DNA of 64,000 nucleotides from Microbulbifer flavimaris (GCF_001641755.2 NZ_LRFG02000002.1:310001-374000); one strand, 5' to 3'. Positions 1 to 9,219 are shown, counted from the first letter of the stretch. Numbers and translations are program-made. Notes: a model not told the origin generated them from the letters alone.

Positions 1-1
1 C

Positions 2-103
2 GAGCGGAGCAATACCCGCTTTGCCATCGGCGATGCCATCAGAGTGCGCGTTGCGAGGGTCGATATGGAGCGACGTAAAATAGAATTTGCGCTAGCTGAC
101 TAG
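2..103 (+). CDS. rnr: Exoribonuclease R-type protein, C-terminal end (partial)
   Basis: Only the last 33 codons lie in the window; the gene begins upstream. The end reads as the last strands of an S1 RNA-binding domain, with IGDAIRVRVARVDMERRKIEF closely resembling the S1 end of RNase R (E. coli has VRVEAVNMDERKIDF). RNase R is a processive 3'-5' exoribonuclease that degrades structured RNA. The protein stops right after the S1 domain (FALAD), so it lacks the Lys-rich tail found on E. coli RNase R. An RNase II-family relative is the main alternative. Confidence 0.68.
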   Translation, partial: ERSNTRFAIGDAIRVRVARVDMERRKIEFALAD

Positions 104-560
104 CGCAATTCCAGTACATGTTCCAAGTGTTCACTCCTACAAGTGCGCCAGTCTCAAAGCTGCTTGATCACTTTGAGCCTGGCATGAACCAACAGGACTA
201 GCGGCCTGATCCGGAGATATCGTCGCTGCCATGAAATCCCGCCCCTGCCGCGCACAAACCTTGCCCTTTGCGCTCCGTCATTGATTCGGGGGCCTACCAG
301 GCGGGAATATTACTCGACGCAATCATCAATACATCGACTCCATCACGGGAACCCCCCCGTTTTGTGCCCAAGGTCAGACTCCCACGCACTACAGCTTAGA
401 TTCGGCGGCTTTCCCACAAGGCGCTGCAAGCTTTATATGTGTGAGCGAGACAGCTTCGGGATCTATCCTTATACCATCGAGGTAAGCCGGGTTCGAAGAT
501 GCGATCAACAGCTAGCGCTTACCAATAGCAAACTTCACCTCAATGAGAGGAAGAGCTCAG
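104..560. other. Gene-free stretch
   Basis: About 457 bases between the exoribonuclease end and the SDR gene. One ORF crosses it (281-598), but its translation resembles no family I know and overlaps the start of the SDR gene. No convincing terminator, tRNA or promoter was recognised. A GGGTTCGAA string near 490 resembles a tRNA T-loop but has no matching stem. Confidence 0.5.
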
Positions 561-1238
561 ATGACATCCAAAGTAATGCTCATTACCGGCGCATCTAGTG
601 GCATCGGCCGCGCAACGGCGCTCAAGGCTGCCCGTGAAGGCTTGCAGCTGGTACTGACCGCCAGAAGTGCCGCCCCCCTGGAATCCCTTGTACAGGAGAT
701 TGGGGCAGATAAAGCCTTCTCATTAACCTCGGACGTCTCTAAATTCGACGAACAGTCAAAGGTTGTTGAGCAGGCTATCGATAGATTCGGGAGACTTGAC
801 GCGGTATTCGCCAATGCCGGTACCGGCGTCGACCAGCCCGGCACGGAGAATGGGGATCCCGAGGAGTGGCGCCAGATGCTGGACGTCAACATCATGGGTT
901 TGCTGTGGACGGCCAAGCTGACCCTGCCTCACCTTCGTGCCACCAAGGGCCACTTCATCATGACCGGCTCCCAGGCCGGCAGGATCGCCCTGAAAGGCTC
1001 TATCTATGGCGCTTCCAAGTGGTTCGTGCGCGGCTTCGGCGCCAATCTCGCCGAGGAGATGGCAGAATGGGATGGACGCTGCACCGTCATCGCCCCGGGC
1101 ATGGTCAACACGGAATTCTTTGATGAGCCCAAGCCGGACAAGCTCGATCCCCAGGATGTGGCCGACGCGGTATTATTCGCCATCAATGCGGAGCCGCGCT
1201 GCAATGTCCGGGAGATATTCCTGACCCCCACCTTCTAG
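561..1238 (+). CDS. SDR family NAD(P)-dependent oxidoreductase
   Basis: Classical short-chain dehydrogenase of 225 residues. The Rossmann nucleotide-binding motif TGASSGIG is near the N-terminus, followed by the NAG motif, the catalytic Ser region (TGSQAGR) and the catalytic Tyr/Lys pair (YGASK). It probably reduces or oxidises a small hydroxy or keto substrate, as YdfG-type enzymes do, but the substrate cannot be read from the sequence. The ATG at 561 is chosen because GAGAGGAAGAG precedes it at good spacing; an in-frame ATG at 543 lies in that purine-rich ribosome site. It probably forms its own unit. Confidence 0.9.
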   Translation: MTSKVMLITGASSGIGRATALKAAREGLQLVLTARSAAPLESLVQEIGADKAFSLTSDVSKFDEQSKVVEQAIDRFGRLDAVFANAGTGVDQPGTENGDPEEWRQMLDVNIMGLLWTAKLTLPHLRATKGHFIMTGSQAGRIALKGSIYGASKWFVRGFGANLAEEMAEWDGRCTVIAPGMVNTEFFDEPKPDKLDPQDVADAVLFAINAEPRCNVREIFLTPTF

Positions 1239-1315
1239 ATTGGGTGACTTTTCCCCGGGGATGCCCGTGGTGTGGTCACCGATGAACGATCAAGCTCCAA
1301 CCATGGTTTCCCGGC

Positions 1316-1981
1316 GTGCGCGAGTATCGGCCCCCTACTGATCCCTACCTCACGGTGGTTCACAGCGACCAGTCCCTGCTGGTGCTGGACAAGCCCAGCG
1401 GCCTGCTGTCTGTGCCCGGTCGCGATCCCGCCCACCGCGACAGCCTGGCCAGCCGCGCCCAGGAGCGTTTTCCGGGCGCGATGACGGTCCACCGGCTGGA
1501 TATGGACACCTCCGGGCTGGTGATCATGGCCCGCAATCCAATCGCGCACCGGCAACTGAGCCGCCTGTTTCAGGATCGGCAAGTGGAGAAGGTCTATTAC
1601 GCAAAAGTCTGGGGAGAGCTGGCAGAGGAATCCGGGGAGATCGACCTGCCCCTGATCTGCGACTGGCCGAACCGGCCGCGACAGAAAGTGGATTTCGAGG
1701 TGGGTAAACCCTCACTCACCCGATGGGAGCGTGTTGCCGTGGGTGATGGTTATAGCCTGGTTCGCCTGAAGCCGGTTACCGGGCGCTCACACCAGCTGCG
1801 GGTCCACCTCCAGGCTATCGGGCACCCCATCCTCGGCGATCCCTTCTATGCCCATTCACAGGCGCTCAAGGCCGCGCAGCGACTATTGCTGCATGCGACG
1901 ACACTGAAGCTTCAACATCCGCTCACCGGCTTGGAAGCGCATTTTGAGAGCAAACTTGATCTTCAGCTCTTCAGTATCTGA
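1316..1981 (+). CDS. rluA: RluA-family RNA pseudouridine synthase
   Basis: A 221-residue stand-alone catalytic domain with no S4 domain, which is the size of RluA, the enzyme that isomerises U746 of 23S rRNA and U32 of some tRNAs. The active-site block HRLDMDTSG carries the catalytic Asp. Other family marks are LVLDKPSGLLSVPG near the N-terminus, then KVYYAKVWG and GRSHQLRVHL. The start is a GTG at 1316: an in-frame stop lies at 1283 and no ATG lies between. It sits alone, 77 bases after the SDR gene. RluA itself is the best guess among the RluA/C/D relatives. Confidence 0.88.
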   Translation: MREYRPPTDPYLTVVHSDQSLLVLDKPSGLLSVPGRDPAHRDSLASRAQERFPGAMTVHRLDMDTSGLVIMARNPIAHRQLSRLFQDRQVEKVYYAKVWGELAEESGEIDLPLICDWPNRPRQKVDFEVGKPSLTRWERVAVGDGYSLVRLKPVTGRSHQLRVHLQAIGHPILGDPFYAHSQALKAAQRLLLHATTLKLQHPLTGLEAHFESKLDLQLFSI

Positions 1982-2034
1982 GCCCACCTCCTGACACCCA
2001 AAGATAAAAAACCTCCCAAGCCAAACCGTTCTAT

Positions 2035-2050
2035 TGTGATGCGCATCACA
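2035..2050 (+). promoter_or_regulatory. Perfect CRP-type palindrome
   Basis: TGTGATGCGCATCACA matches the CRP consensus TGTGA-N6-TCACA at all ten half-site bases. It lies 149 bases upstream of the lipoprotein gene at 2199 and 53 bases after the stop of the pseudouridine synthase gene, so it most likely serves the lipoprotein. CRP/Vfr proteins activate or repress in response to cAMP. A weak second half site (TGTGA) follows at about 2085. Confidence 0.75.
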
Positions 2051-2108
2051 GAAACATCTTCAATTTCTTTTTTAGGAATACCTCTGTGATAAAAAAAACA
2101 TGGATATT

Positions 2109-2146
2109 TGAAGTACTTCAGGATTTATGGGGTCGCAGCTTACCCC
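2109..2146 (+). promoter_or_regulatory. Palindrome and hairpin in the lipoprotein leader
   Basis: TGAAGTACTTCA at 2109-2120 is a perfect 12-base palindrome and could be an operator. Just downstream, GGGGT (2129-2133) and ACCCC (2142-2146) form a short hairpin, and CCCAG/CTGGG forms another just before the GGGGG ribosome site of the gene at 2199. No binding protein can be named from the sequence. Confidence 0.35.
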
Positions 2147-2198
2147 TTAGATTGAGACAAACAAAAATAACCCAGTTCGCAGCTGGGCCGGGGGAACA

Positions 2199-4607
2199 AT
2201 GAAAAGGACTTTAATTAATACCATTACGCTGTCATCAAGCATCCTACTTGTCGCATGCGGCGGAGGGGGCTCTGGTGACGGGGCAACTCAAGATAGCAAC
2301 CCTCCCACCAGCACCTCCCCGACTGTCCTTATCGGCTCGATCATCGATAGTCCAATCCAAAATATTCAATTCAAAACCAGCTCAAATCGAGAAGGTACAA
2401 CTGACAATAATGGTGAATTTGAGTTTGAAGAAAATGACACCGTTGTCTTCTCAATCGGAAACATAGAGTTTGAAGCTATCGATGCAAAGCAGGGCCTGAC
2501 CCCCCTGGAGCTGTTCGGAACAGGTAACCTTGAAGATCGTAGAGTCATCAATTTCACGCGATTTATCCAGACTCTCGACGACGATGGCGATATCAGCCTG
2601 GCCATTACTATTACCGAAAGAGCTGCCAGTGCAGTAGAAACGTCAAGCTTAGTCCTTTCTGATTTTGACAGTGAACCCGCTGACTTTTCAGCGAGTGAAA
2701 AAGTCCAAAATTTACTCACTGAACTTAACTTGAGCGAACTGGTTAGCATCGACAATGCCAACACGCACTTTAGTGAATCACTAAGATCCTCCGATATCAT
2801 CGATACCGACGATGACGGCTCCCCCAACAAAAATGATACCGACGATGATAATGATGGCATCGAAGATCAACATGATGAACACCCCTACGATGAACAGGCC
2901 AGTGGGGATTTCGACGGTGATGGCATAGATAACATTGATGATAATGACGACGATAATGACGGCACTGATGACTCCGCTGACGATTTCCCTTTTGACGGTT
3001 CTGAAACCACTGACTCCGACGGTGACTCAATCGGTGACAATGCGGACACCGACGATGACAACGATGGCTTTTCAGATGATATCGACGAATTCCCTTATGA
3101 TCCGGATAAGAGCGGTGATGTAGATGGGGATGGCATCGACAACCTCAGCGACGATGATGATGACGGTGACGGGGTCTTGGACATAAATGACCAGTTCCCT
3201 TTGGACGGCTCGGAAACTGAAGACTTTGACAGTGATGGCATCGGTGATAACGCAGATACTGATGATGACAATGACAACATCATCGACTCTGAAGACAGAC
3301 TGTATGTCACTGGGCAAAGGGACTCATATCTCCAGGAAGAAACCATCAAGCTCACGGCAAAAGGATTCGATCCCAATTTTGAGATAGCGCTTGAGTCCGA
3401 CGGCTGGCACATCCAATTCTACACGTACAGCGTGGAAGAACCTGGAAACTACCTGACCGAATATGTAAATGGCGGTGCCTACAATGCCAATTTTGATGCA
3501 TTTTCAAAGCTTTGGACTATCGAATACTGGGCGCCAAGAAAACCTGGTAATTACCGAACAGAGCTTTCCCTCTACTGCAGCATGAGCCCGAGCGCCTGTG
3601 AGAGCTTCCCCTACGAAGAGGTGAAACAGAATATCTTTTTCGCCAGTACTTGTGAGCAGGAACCGTGTACCTATGAGCCACTGCCTGCAAGAGGAAACTA
3701 CGTCACCAATACGGCAACGTCCTCAGTGCAACCAGGGTTCGCACAGAAGAACGACGGCAGTCTCATTGCGATCTATTCAGTGAATAGTGAGTTCAGCACG
3801 CTGAGCACGGAATCACTTGATGGGGGAGCCACATGGGAAGACAAGGCTACTTTACCAGAAAGGGTTTATGGTGACCCTTCAATCATTGAAACTGCTGGTG
3901 GCTCACTAATATTCGCCGCGCTTTGTAATGGCGGTGGCGGGGTCTGCCTTTACTCCTCATCAGATGGCTCGCTATGGTCAAAGCAGGATATATCACCTTT
4001 ACTTAACTTCGAACGATGCACCACCTCTGAGTGCACTGAGGAAATTACCGCGGACTCCATAATCCAGCTTTCCAATGGAAGCTATGCTATTTCCTATTCG
4101 CACAGGCTCGAGGAAGGCAATGAAATCAAATATGATGTTTTTGTTTCCTCAAGCGAGGACCTGCAGAATTGGAGCAGTCCCGTACAGGTGTCAAATGGAC
4201 CAGGATGGGAGTACAGCTCCAGCCTACTTCAGACTGAAACTGGTAAGTTTTACATTGCTTATCGTTCAAACGACAGCCAGACAACTACCGTTGCAGCATC
4301 TGATGATTTAGCCGACTGGAGCCAGAGGTTTACCCTTGGCAGCTATAACTATGGCTCAAATCCAACGCTGGTAGAGATATCGGGCAAGCCCACGGTTTTC
4401 TATGCGAGGAATTTTAACCTTTATTACAGTTACCTGATGTCGAGTGGCACTTTCTCTGACCCATCCATTGTTGCAGATCAGATACCATTTGGACCTGATG
4501 TTAAACTTCTTCAAAACGGGAAGCTCGGCATAATTTATGAAATGGATCTTAACAACCAGAGGGATATTTTCTACGAGGAGCTTGATGCTCCGCCGGTAGA
4601 CGGCTAG
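2199..4607 (+). CDS. Surface lipoprotein with thrombospondin type 3 repeats and Asp-box repeats
   Basis: A protein of 802 residues. A signal peptide ends in the lipobox LLVAC (Cys20), followed by a Gly/Ser linker, so it is probably lipid-anchored. Residues about 201-366 are Asp-rich calcium-binding repeats of the TSP3 type (units such as DTDDDNDG and DFDGDGIDN). The C-terminal half has Asp-box motifs (SLDGGATW near residue 545, then SSSDGSLW), typical of sialidase-like beta-propellers. The propeller may bind or cleave glycans, but no catalytic set was identified. Codon use is visibly AT-richer than in flanking genes, suggesting transfer. Strong GGGGG ribosome site before the ATG. Confidence 0.85.
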   Translation: MKRTLINTITLSSSILLVACGGGGSGDGATQDSNPPTSTSPTVLIGSIIDSPIQNIQFKTSSNREGTTDNNGEFEFEENDTVVFSIGNIEFEAIDAKQGLTPLELFGTGNLEDRRVINFTRFIQTLDDDGDISLAITITERAASAVETSSLVLSDFDSEPADFSASEKVQNLLTELNLSELVSIDNANTHFSESLRSSDIIDTDDDGSPNKNDTDDDNDGIEDQHDEHPYDEQASGDFDGDGIDNIDDNDDDNDGTDDSADDFPFDGSETTDSDGDSIGDNADTDDDNDGFSDDIDEFPYDPDKSGDVDGDGIDNLSDDDDDGDGVLDINDQFPLDGSETEDFDSDGIGDNADTDDDNDNIIDSEDRLYVTGQRDSYLQEETIKLTAKGFDPNFEIALESDGWHIQFYTYSVEEPGNYLTEYVNGGAYNANFDAFSKLWTIEYWAPRKPGNYRTELSLYCSMSPSACESFPYEEVKQNIFFASTCEQEPCTYEPLPARGNYVTNTATSSVQPGFAQKNDGSLIAIYSVNSEFSTLSTESLDGGATWEDKATLPERVYGDPSIIETAGGSLIFAALCNGGGGVCLYSSSDGSLWSKQDISPLLNFERCTTSECTEEITADSIIQLSNGSYAISYSHRLEEGNEIKYDVFVSSSEDLQNWSSPVQVSNGPGWEYSSSLLQTETGKFYIAYRSNDSQTTTVAASDDLADWSQRFTLGSYNYGSNPTLVEISGKPTVFYARNFNLYYSYLMSSGTFSDPSIVADQIPFGPDVKLLQNGKLGIIYEMDLNNQRDIFYEELDAPPVDG

Positions 4608-4633
4608 CCATATCAGCTGGGATATTTTTGAAA

Positions 4634-4660
4634 GGGCTGCCTCCGGGCGGCCCTTTTTTT
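4634..4660 (+). terminator. Rho-independent terminator after the lipoprotein gene
   Basis: GGGCTGCC-TCCG-GGCGGCCC stem-loop (one G-U pair) followed by seven T. It lies 27 bases after the stop codon of the lipoprotein gene and separates it from the convergent permease gene. Confidence 0.9.
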
Positions 4661-4698
4661 ATTCGGAACCCGAAGTCAGGCGCTTGATCACAACACCT

Positions 4699-6015
4699 CT
4701 AATCGCTCTGCAGCGCGTCGATCGGGTTGAGCTTCGATGCCTTGATGGCCGGGTAGACCCCAAATACCAGCCCGATCAGGGCACAGACGGAAAACGACAG
4801 CACAATCGCCTGCAGAGACCAGGACACCGCCCAGCCCGCATAGAGTGCGATCGCCTCAGAGAGCAACACCCCAAACAGAATACCCAGTAATCCGCCGAGG
4901 ATGGCGATGGTAAAGCTCTCCACCAGGTACTGGGTGCGGATATCCCGCTGGGTGGCGCCCACCGCCCGCAGCAGGCCGATCTCACGGGTGCGCTCCAGCA
5001 CGGTGGCCAGCATGATGTTCATGATGCCGATCCCCCCCACCAGCAGTGAGATACCGGCGACACAGGACATGACGATATTGAAGATGGTCTGTGTTTCCAT
5101 CTTCTGTGCCATCAGTGCCGCGGGCACCACCATGGTGAAATCCTTGACGTTGTTATGGCGGCGATTGAGAAGGTGAGTGATCGCCCGCGCAGCCTCATTG
5201 GCGTCGGTGCCCTCGGCCAGCTGGAACTTGAGCTCGCTGACTTCCGCCGCCAGCAGCGGATGCGGAAAGCGCTGCATGGCGGTGGCGAAGGGCACAAAGA
5301 TCTGGTTCTGTTCGGCTCCCAGGCGGACCCCTTCGAACTCGGCACCATCGACGAAGGGCGAGTCGAGTACACCGACCACCGTGAACCATAAATGATTGAC
5401 CTTGATGCGGCCGCCGATCGCTGGCTGACCCGGGAAAAGCTGGCGGGCGACAGACTCACCCAGCACCGCCACCTGGCTCAGCTGCAGCTCATCCTCATCC
5501 CTAATCAGGCGGCCGGCCGACAGCTGGAATGGCGACATACGGAAATAACCGGGACTGACGCCTGTGGCCGCTGCCTCATTCTTGCCGTATTCGCTGAACA
5601 CGCTGTAAGTTTCGAGCGATTTCTGCGCCGCGAACGCCTCGACAAAACCTAGTGTCGCCAGTGCCGCCTCACCGTCGCGCAGGCTCAAGCCCGCTGACTG
5701 CTTTCGCTGCTCGTAAAGTTCTTCCTTCTCCAGCTCCGGGCTCTGCACGATCAGGTTGTTGAGGCCCATGGTCTCGATCATGCGCAGGGCCTCCTGTTCG
5801 GCGCCCTTACCGATGTTCAGCATGGCGATGACCGCTCCCACGCCGAAAATCATCCCCAGCAGGGTAAGCAGGGTGCGCAGCTTGTGCTGTGACAGCTCGG
5901 CCAGGGCCTCGCGAAAGCTCACCAGCAGTGCCTGGCTGCGACCAGCCCGGTACCCGGTCAGGGGTCGCTGTTGCGGGGTACTTTCTCCGACCGGATCCAG
6001 TAGCGATTCGCTCAT
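4699..6015 (-). CDS. ABC transporter permease, MacB/FtsX type
   Basis: A 438-residue permease with the MacB-type layout: a short cytoplasmic N-terminus, a first membrane helix (residues about 48-68), a large periplasmic domain, then three C-terminal helices. The FtsX-type core includes GGIGIMNIMLATVLERTREIG and a C-terminal YPAIKASKLNPIDAL. It is the last gene of a five-gene minus-strand operon, and its ATG overlaps the stop of the adaptor gene upstream (ATGA). MacB-type systems drive periplasmic substrates out through an adaptor and an outer-membrane channel. The substrate is unknown, and no TolC gene lies nearby. Confidence 0.9.
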   Translation of the reverse strand: MSESLLDPVGESTPQQRPLTGYRAGRSQALLVSFREALAELSQHKLRTLLTLLGMIFGVGAVIAMLNIGKGAEQEALRMIETMGLNNLIVQSPELEKEELYEQRKQSAGLSLRDGEAALATLGFVEAFAAQKSLETYSVFSEYGKNEAAATGVSPGYFRMSPFQLSAGRLIRDEDELQLSQVAVLGESVARQLFPGQPAIGGRIKVNHLWFTVVGVLDSPFVDGAEFEGVRLGAEQNQIFVPFATAMQRFPHPLLAAEVSELKFQLAEGTDANEAARAITHLLNRRHNNVKDFTMVVPAALMAQKMETQTIFNIVMSCVAGISLLVGGIGIMNIMLATVLERTREIGLLRAVGATQRDIRTQYLVESFTIAILGGLLGILFGVLLSEAIALYAGWAVSWSLQAIVLSFSVCALIGLVFGVYPAIKASKLNPIDALQSD

Positions 6016-7244
6016 CGGCTCTCCTCCCCCCGCGCGGTATCGCGACTGTCGACCTCGTAGAGTGCGATTCTCTCGCCGGGCTCTAGCCCGCCGGTAATTT
6101 CGATATGGGTCGGGGTCACTGCGCCCGTCGTCACTGGCCGGCGTTCGAAAACACCGTCCTGGTATACATGTACATAGCTACCGTCGGCATCACGGAACAG
6201 GCTCTGTACGGGTATCTCGATGCGTCGTTCGGGGTCCGCCACGCGGATTTGCGCACGGATGCCACGGCCCAGCTTGAATTGCTCCGGGTGCTGCTGCGCG
6301 AAAGTGGCGGTGACCTCGTAATACTTTTGCGGGTTGCCCCGTTCGATGGAAGACGGGGCAGCACTGATACTGGTGACGGTGGCACTGAACTTGCGGGCTG
6401 GCTCTGTCTCGAACCACAGGGTGACCGGCTGCTCCTCCGCCAGGCCGGCGGCCTCCCGGTCCAGTACCAGTAACCGCGCCTGCATCAGGCTGACATCGGG
6501 CAGGTCGCCCACCTTGCGGCCCGGCCAAATGCGCTTGCCGACCTGGGGCTTTTCACCACGCCAGTTCGCTTCATAGGTGATAAGGCCGTCGTGGGGGGCA
6601 ATAATTTCCAGCTCGGCGAGGCCTTCGTCCAGCCGTTCGATTTTCGCACTGTGCTTTTGTCGCTGTACCGACAGCACGTCCATTGCACCTTCGGCACTGG
6701 TTGAGAAACGCTCGTTTTTCCAGTCGAGGAATTCGAGCTTGGATTGCAGAAACTGGGTATCGAGCTGGTCATCAAGTATTTCCAGGCGGGACTTGATACG
6801 GTCGTCATCAATTGCAAACCGCTCGGCAAAGTTTTTTTCTGCACCCACCTGATCCATATCCAGCAGGATTCCCTTCTGCTCGGTGGTCAGCGCGCCTTCT
6901 TTTTCCCGCAGGTCTTCCGCAACCAGCGACAGGTCGCCCCGGGCCCAGCGCCGCTGTTGACGCATCAACTGGGCATCGAAGCGGACGATGACATCCCCTT
7001 TTTTCACCTTCGAGTACTCGGGCGCCATCCACGCAATCACTTTGGACGGACCGGCCATCGGAGCTTGGATCGCCGTCGCCTCCCTGGCCTCTAATTCGCC
7101 CCGGGCAAATACCAGGGCCTCGCGCTCGCTATAGGAGACCTGGTACAACAGTGGCTCAGACATCTCGTCAGCACAGCCGCCCAGCAGCGTGCCCAAACCC
7201 AACAGTGAGCCAATTAGAAGCCTTGTCGTCACGGCGTGTTTCAT
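6012..7244 (-). CDS. HlyD-type membrane fusion adaptor, lipoprotein (third of three)
   Basis: Periplasmic adaptor of 410 residues with a lipobox (LLGGC, Cys about 25), so it is probably anchored by lipid. It has the adaptor order: a lipoyl half-motif (ATAIQAPMAG with KKGDVIVRFD), a long charged helical hairpin, the second lipoyl half (LEIIAPHDGLITY then NWRGEKPQVG), and beta-barrel and membrane-proximal domains (IEIPVQSLFRD). It is the only one of the three adaptors with a full membrane-proximal domain of the RND/MacA type. Both ends overlap neighbours by four bases, implying translational coupling. Confidence 0.88.
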   Translation of the reverse strand: MKHAVTTRLLIGSLLGLGTLLGGCADEMSEPLLYQVSYSEREALVFARGELEAREATAIQAPMAGPSKVIAWMAPEYSKVKKGDVIVRFDAQLMRQQRRWARGDLSLVAEDLREKEGALTTEQKGILLDMDQVGAEKNFAERFAIDDDRIKSRLEILDDQLDTQFLQSKLEFLDWKNERFSTSAEGAMDVLSVQRQKHSAKIERLDEGLAELEIIAPHDGLITYEANWRGEKPQVGKRIWPGRKVGDLPDVSLMQARLLVLDREAAGLAEEQPVTLWFETEPARKFSATVTSISAAPSSIERGNPQKYYEVTATFAQQHPEQFKLGRGIRAQIRVADPERRIEIPVQSLFRDADGSYVHVYQDGVFERRPVTTGAVTPTHIEITGGLEPGERIALYEVDSRDTARGEESR

Positions 7245-8260
7245 CGGCCCTCCCCGGCTGTGGTCGCGATCGGCTTCGCGGCATTTACCGCTCCCAGAAC
7301 AATGGAGGCCGTCATCCCCGGTTTCAGGTCGGCCTCTGTTCCCGGCTCAATGCCCACCAGCAGATCGATCACCCGCCGTCGGTCTCCGCGGGCGCGATCG
7401 CGCACCACGCTACCCAGTTCTATGATCGTGCCACTGAGCGTGCGCGCCTCGGCACTATCGATGGTCACGTCCACTTCGGCACCGACATACAGCTGCCCCT
7501 TGTCCACCTCATCCGCCTGCGCGCGTACCTGCATCTGCGACAGATGAGAAATCTGCAGCACGGGCTGACCGAAGCGCACCGACTCCCCCTCTGAGGGTTT
7601 TTCGCCCTGCCAGTTGGGCAGGTACTGGACCAGCCCAGCGATAGGGGCTGTCACCCTGAGCTTGTTAACTTCTGCCTGCAGGGAGGCGGTTTCCGCCTCC
7701 AGCTGCTCCACCTTGCCCTCGGCAAGGGAGATATTGAGCACACGGGTACGCCGATGCAGTTCCGCCAGCTCGCGGGCAAGCTGCAGATCGTTAGTGGCAA
7801 TCTCGAAATCAATCGCGGCTTTCTGCCGCTCGTTTCTCGACATGGAGTGATCGAGGATTTCTGCACGACGGCGGGCCTTTTCATATTCGGCCCGCTTTTC
7901 CTCGATGGCCAGTTTGTCATCCTCGGCAATCTGTTCTTCAGTCAACACTATGTTACCGAGCTCACTGCGGGCCTGCTTCAGCTCGGCCTTTTTTTCGATC
8001 AGGCGCTCCCGCACCGGCTTGTCATCAAAAGCGACAACAATATCCCCCTCCTCCACATGGGTATTTTCCGGCACCAGCTGCTTGATACTGTATTGCCACA
8101 TCCTGGAAATGGATGGCGGCGCCACCATAACCGCGTTGGCGGATTCCAGCTCGCCGGCGATCGGCGGCAGCCCAGAGTCACTCCCCACTGCATGCCGCTC
8201 ATCCGGTGCATCCGTACAGGCGGTCAGCAGCAGGGCGAGGCAGGCGAGAGAGCGTTTCAT
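7241..8260 (-). CDS. HlyD-type membrane fusion adaptor, lipoprotein (second of three)
   Basis: A 339-residue adaptor. The start is the ATG at 8260, which overlaps the upstream stop (ATGA) and opens a clean signal peptide MKRSLACLALLLTAC with its lipobox. A longer reading frame to 8368 would run over the upstream gene and lacks a signal. It contains an N-terminal lipoyl half (VEEGDIVVAFDDKPV), a coiled-coil hairpin, and a second half with NWQGEKPSEG that parallels NWRGEKP of the third adaptor. The shared motif suggests the adaptors arose by duplication. Confidence 0.87.
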   Translation of the reverse strand: MKRSLACLALLLTACTDAPDERHAVGSDSGLPPIAGELESANAVMVAPPSISRMWQYSIKQLVPENTHVEEGDIVVAFDDKPVRERLIEKKAELKQARSELGNIVLTEEQIAEDDKLAIEEKRAEYEKARRRAEILDHSMSRNERQKAAIDFEIATNDLQLARELAELHRRTRVLNISLAEGKVEQLEAETASLQAEVNKLRVTAPIAGLVQYLPNWQGEKPSEGESVRFGQPVLQISHLSQMQVRAQADEVDKGQLYVGAEVDVTIDSAEARTLSGTIIELGSVVRDRARGDRRRVIDLLVGIEPGTEADLKPGMTASIVLGAVNAAKPIATTAGEGR

Positions 8261-9219
8261 GAATCCACCTCCGGAAACTCGATCCGTGCACCCATGCCCG
8301 GCAGGATTTGAAACTCCGGCGCCTCCGACAGGGAAAATACCAGGCGGTAGTACAGGCCACTGCCCCACTCCTTACGTCTCTGCGGCTGGGTGGCGATCTC
8401 GGTGAGTGTGGCTGGCAGCTCACTTTGCAGGCGGGAATCAAATGTGAGGACCGCTGGCTGCCCCTCGCGCACCCGGTCGATATCGATTTCGTGCAGCCAG
8501 GCTTCAATATAGAGATCACTCAGCGAGGGGATTTCTGCGATTTCCCACGAGGGCTGCGCCGTCATACCCACAAATACCCGCTCACCGGTCCATGGGTGCT
8601 TGCCATAAAGCACCGGTCCGGCACGTTCAGCGCGCAGAGACATCGCCGCAAGCCGCTCCCGGTTCAATTTCAGTTTATCGAGGGATCGATCGATACTGAT
8701 CTGCTGCTTCTTGATAGCAACATCACGGGCCAGTTTCGCCTGTGCCAGTTCCTTGCGCGCTTTCTCAACCTTTGCCCGGGCCTCCGTTTTGGCTACCTGG
8801 AACGACTCGTATTCGAAAGCACTGAGAAACTGCTTCGGCACTGCCGCATCAATGGCGGCTTTTTTCAGCAGCAATTGTTCACGCTCGAGGGCAAACTCTT
8901 TTTCCAGCACTGTCTGGGCGTGTTTGTTTTTCTCCTGCTGCAGCTTCTCCCTAGCGGTATTCAGGGCCACTGTTTCCGTGTCGATGGCGCCCTGGATTGA
9001 CGCCCCATCGAAAACCACGACGATCTCACCCGGCTGCGCCACCTGGCCCTCGGGCATCAGCCACTGCACTTCCACCCGCCAGTTGTCAGTCATGGGGGCG
9101 TAAAATGCCTGGCTTTCCCTGGCCCGCAACTCTCCGCTCAGCAATAGCGGTGGCCGCGGTTCTGCAGCCACCGCCAGCAGGGATACCGAGCAAAGCAACA
9201 GCAGTATCAGGCGTGACAC
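8257..9219 (-). CDS. HlyD-type membrane fusion adaptor (first of three)
   Basis: A 320-residue adaptor opening with a GTG and a cleavable signal peptide (LLLLCSVSLLAVAAEP) rather than a lipobox. The layout matches the two downstream paralogues: lipoyl half with QPGEIVVVFDG, helical hairpin rich in Lys/Glu/Ala, second half with WTGERVFVG, then a beta-barrel ending in LPGMGARIEF. It overlaps the ATPase gene upstream by 13 bases and the second adaptor downstream by four. It probably helps bridge the inner-membrane transporter to an outer-membrane exit duct. Confidence 0.87.
   Translation of the reverse strand: MSRLILLLLCSVSLLAVAAEPRPPLLLSGELRARESQAFYAPMTDNWRVEVQWLMPEGQVAQPGEIVVVFDGASIQGAIDTETVALNTAREKLQQEKNKHAQTVLEKEFALEREQLLLKKAAIDAAVPKQFLSAFEYESFQVAKTEARAKVEKARKELAQAKLARDVAIKKQQISIDRSLDKLKLNRERLAAMSLRAERAGPVLYGKHPWTGERVFVGMTAQPSWEIAEIPSLSDLYIEAWLHEIDIDRVREGQPAVLTFDSRLQSELPATLTEIATQPQRRKEWGSGLYYRLVFSLSEAPEFQILPGMGARIEFPEVDS

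Noticed and set aside
486-502. GGGTTCGAA string resembling a tRNA T-arm
   Set aside because: The flanks do not form a T-stem and no acceptor or anticodon arm can be placed around it.
281-598. ORF of 105 residues on the plus strand before the SDR gene
   Set aside because: Composition is unlike a protein of this genome, it has no recognisable family, and it overlaps the ribosome site and start of the SDR gene.
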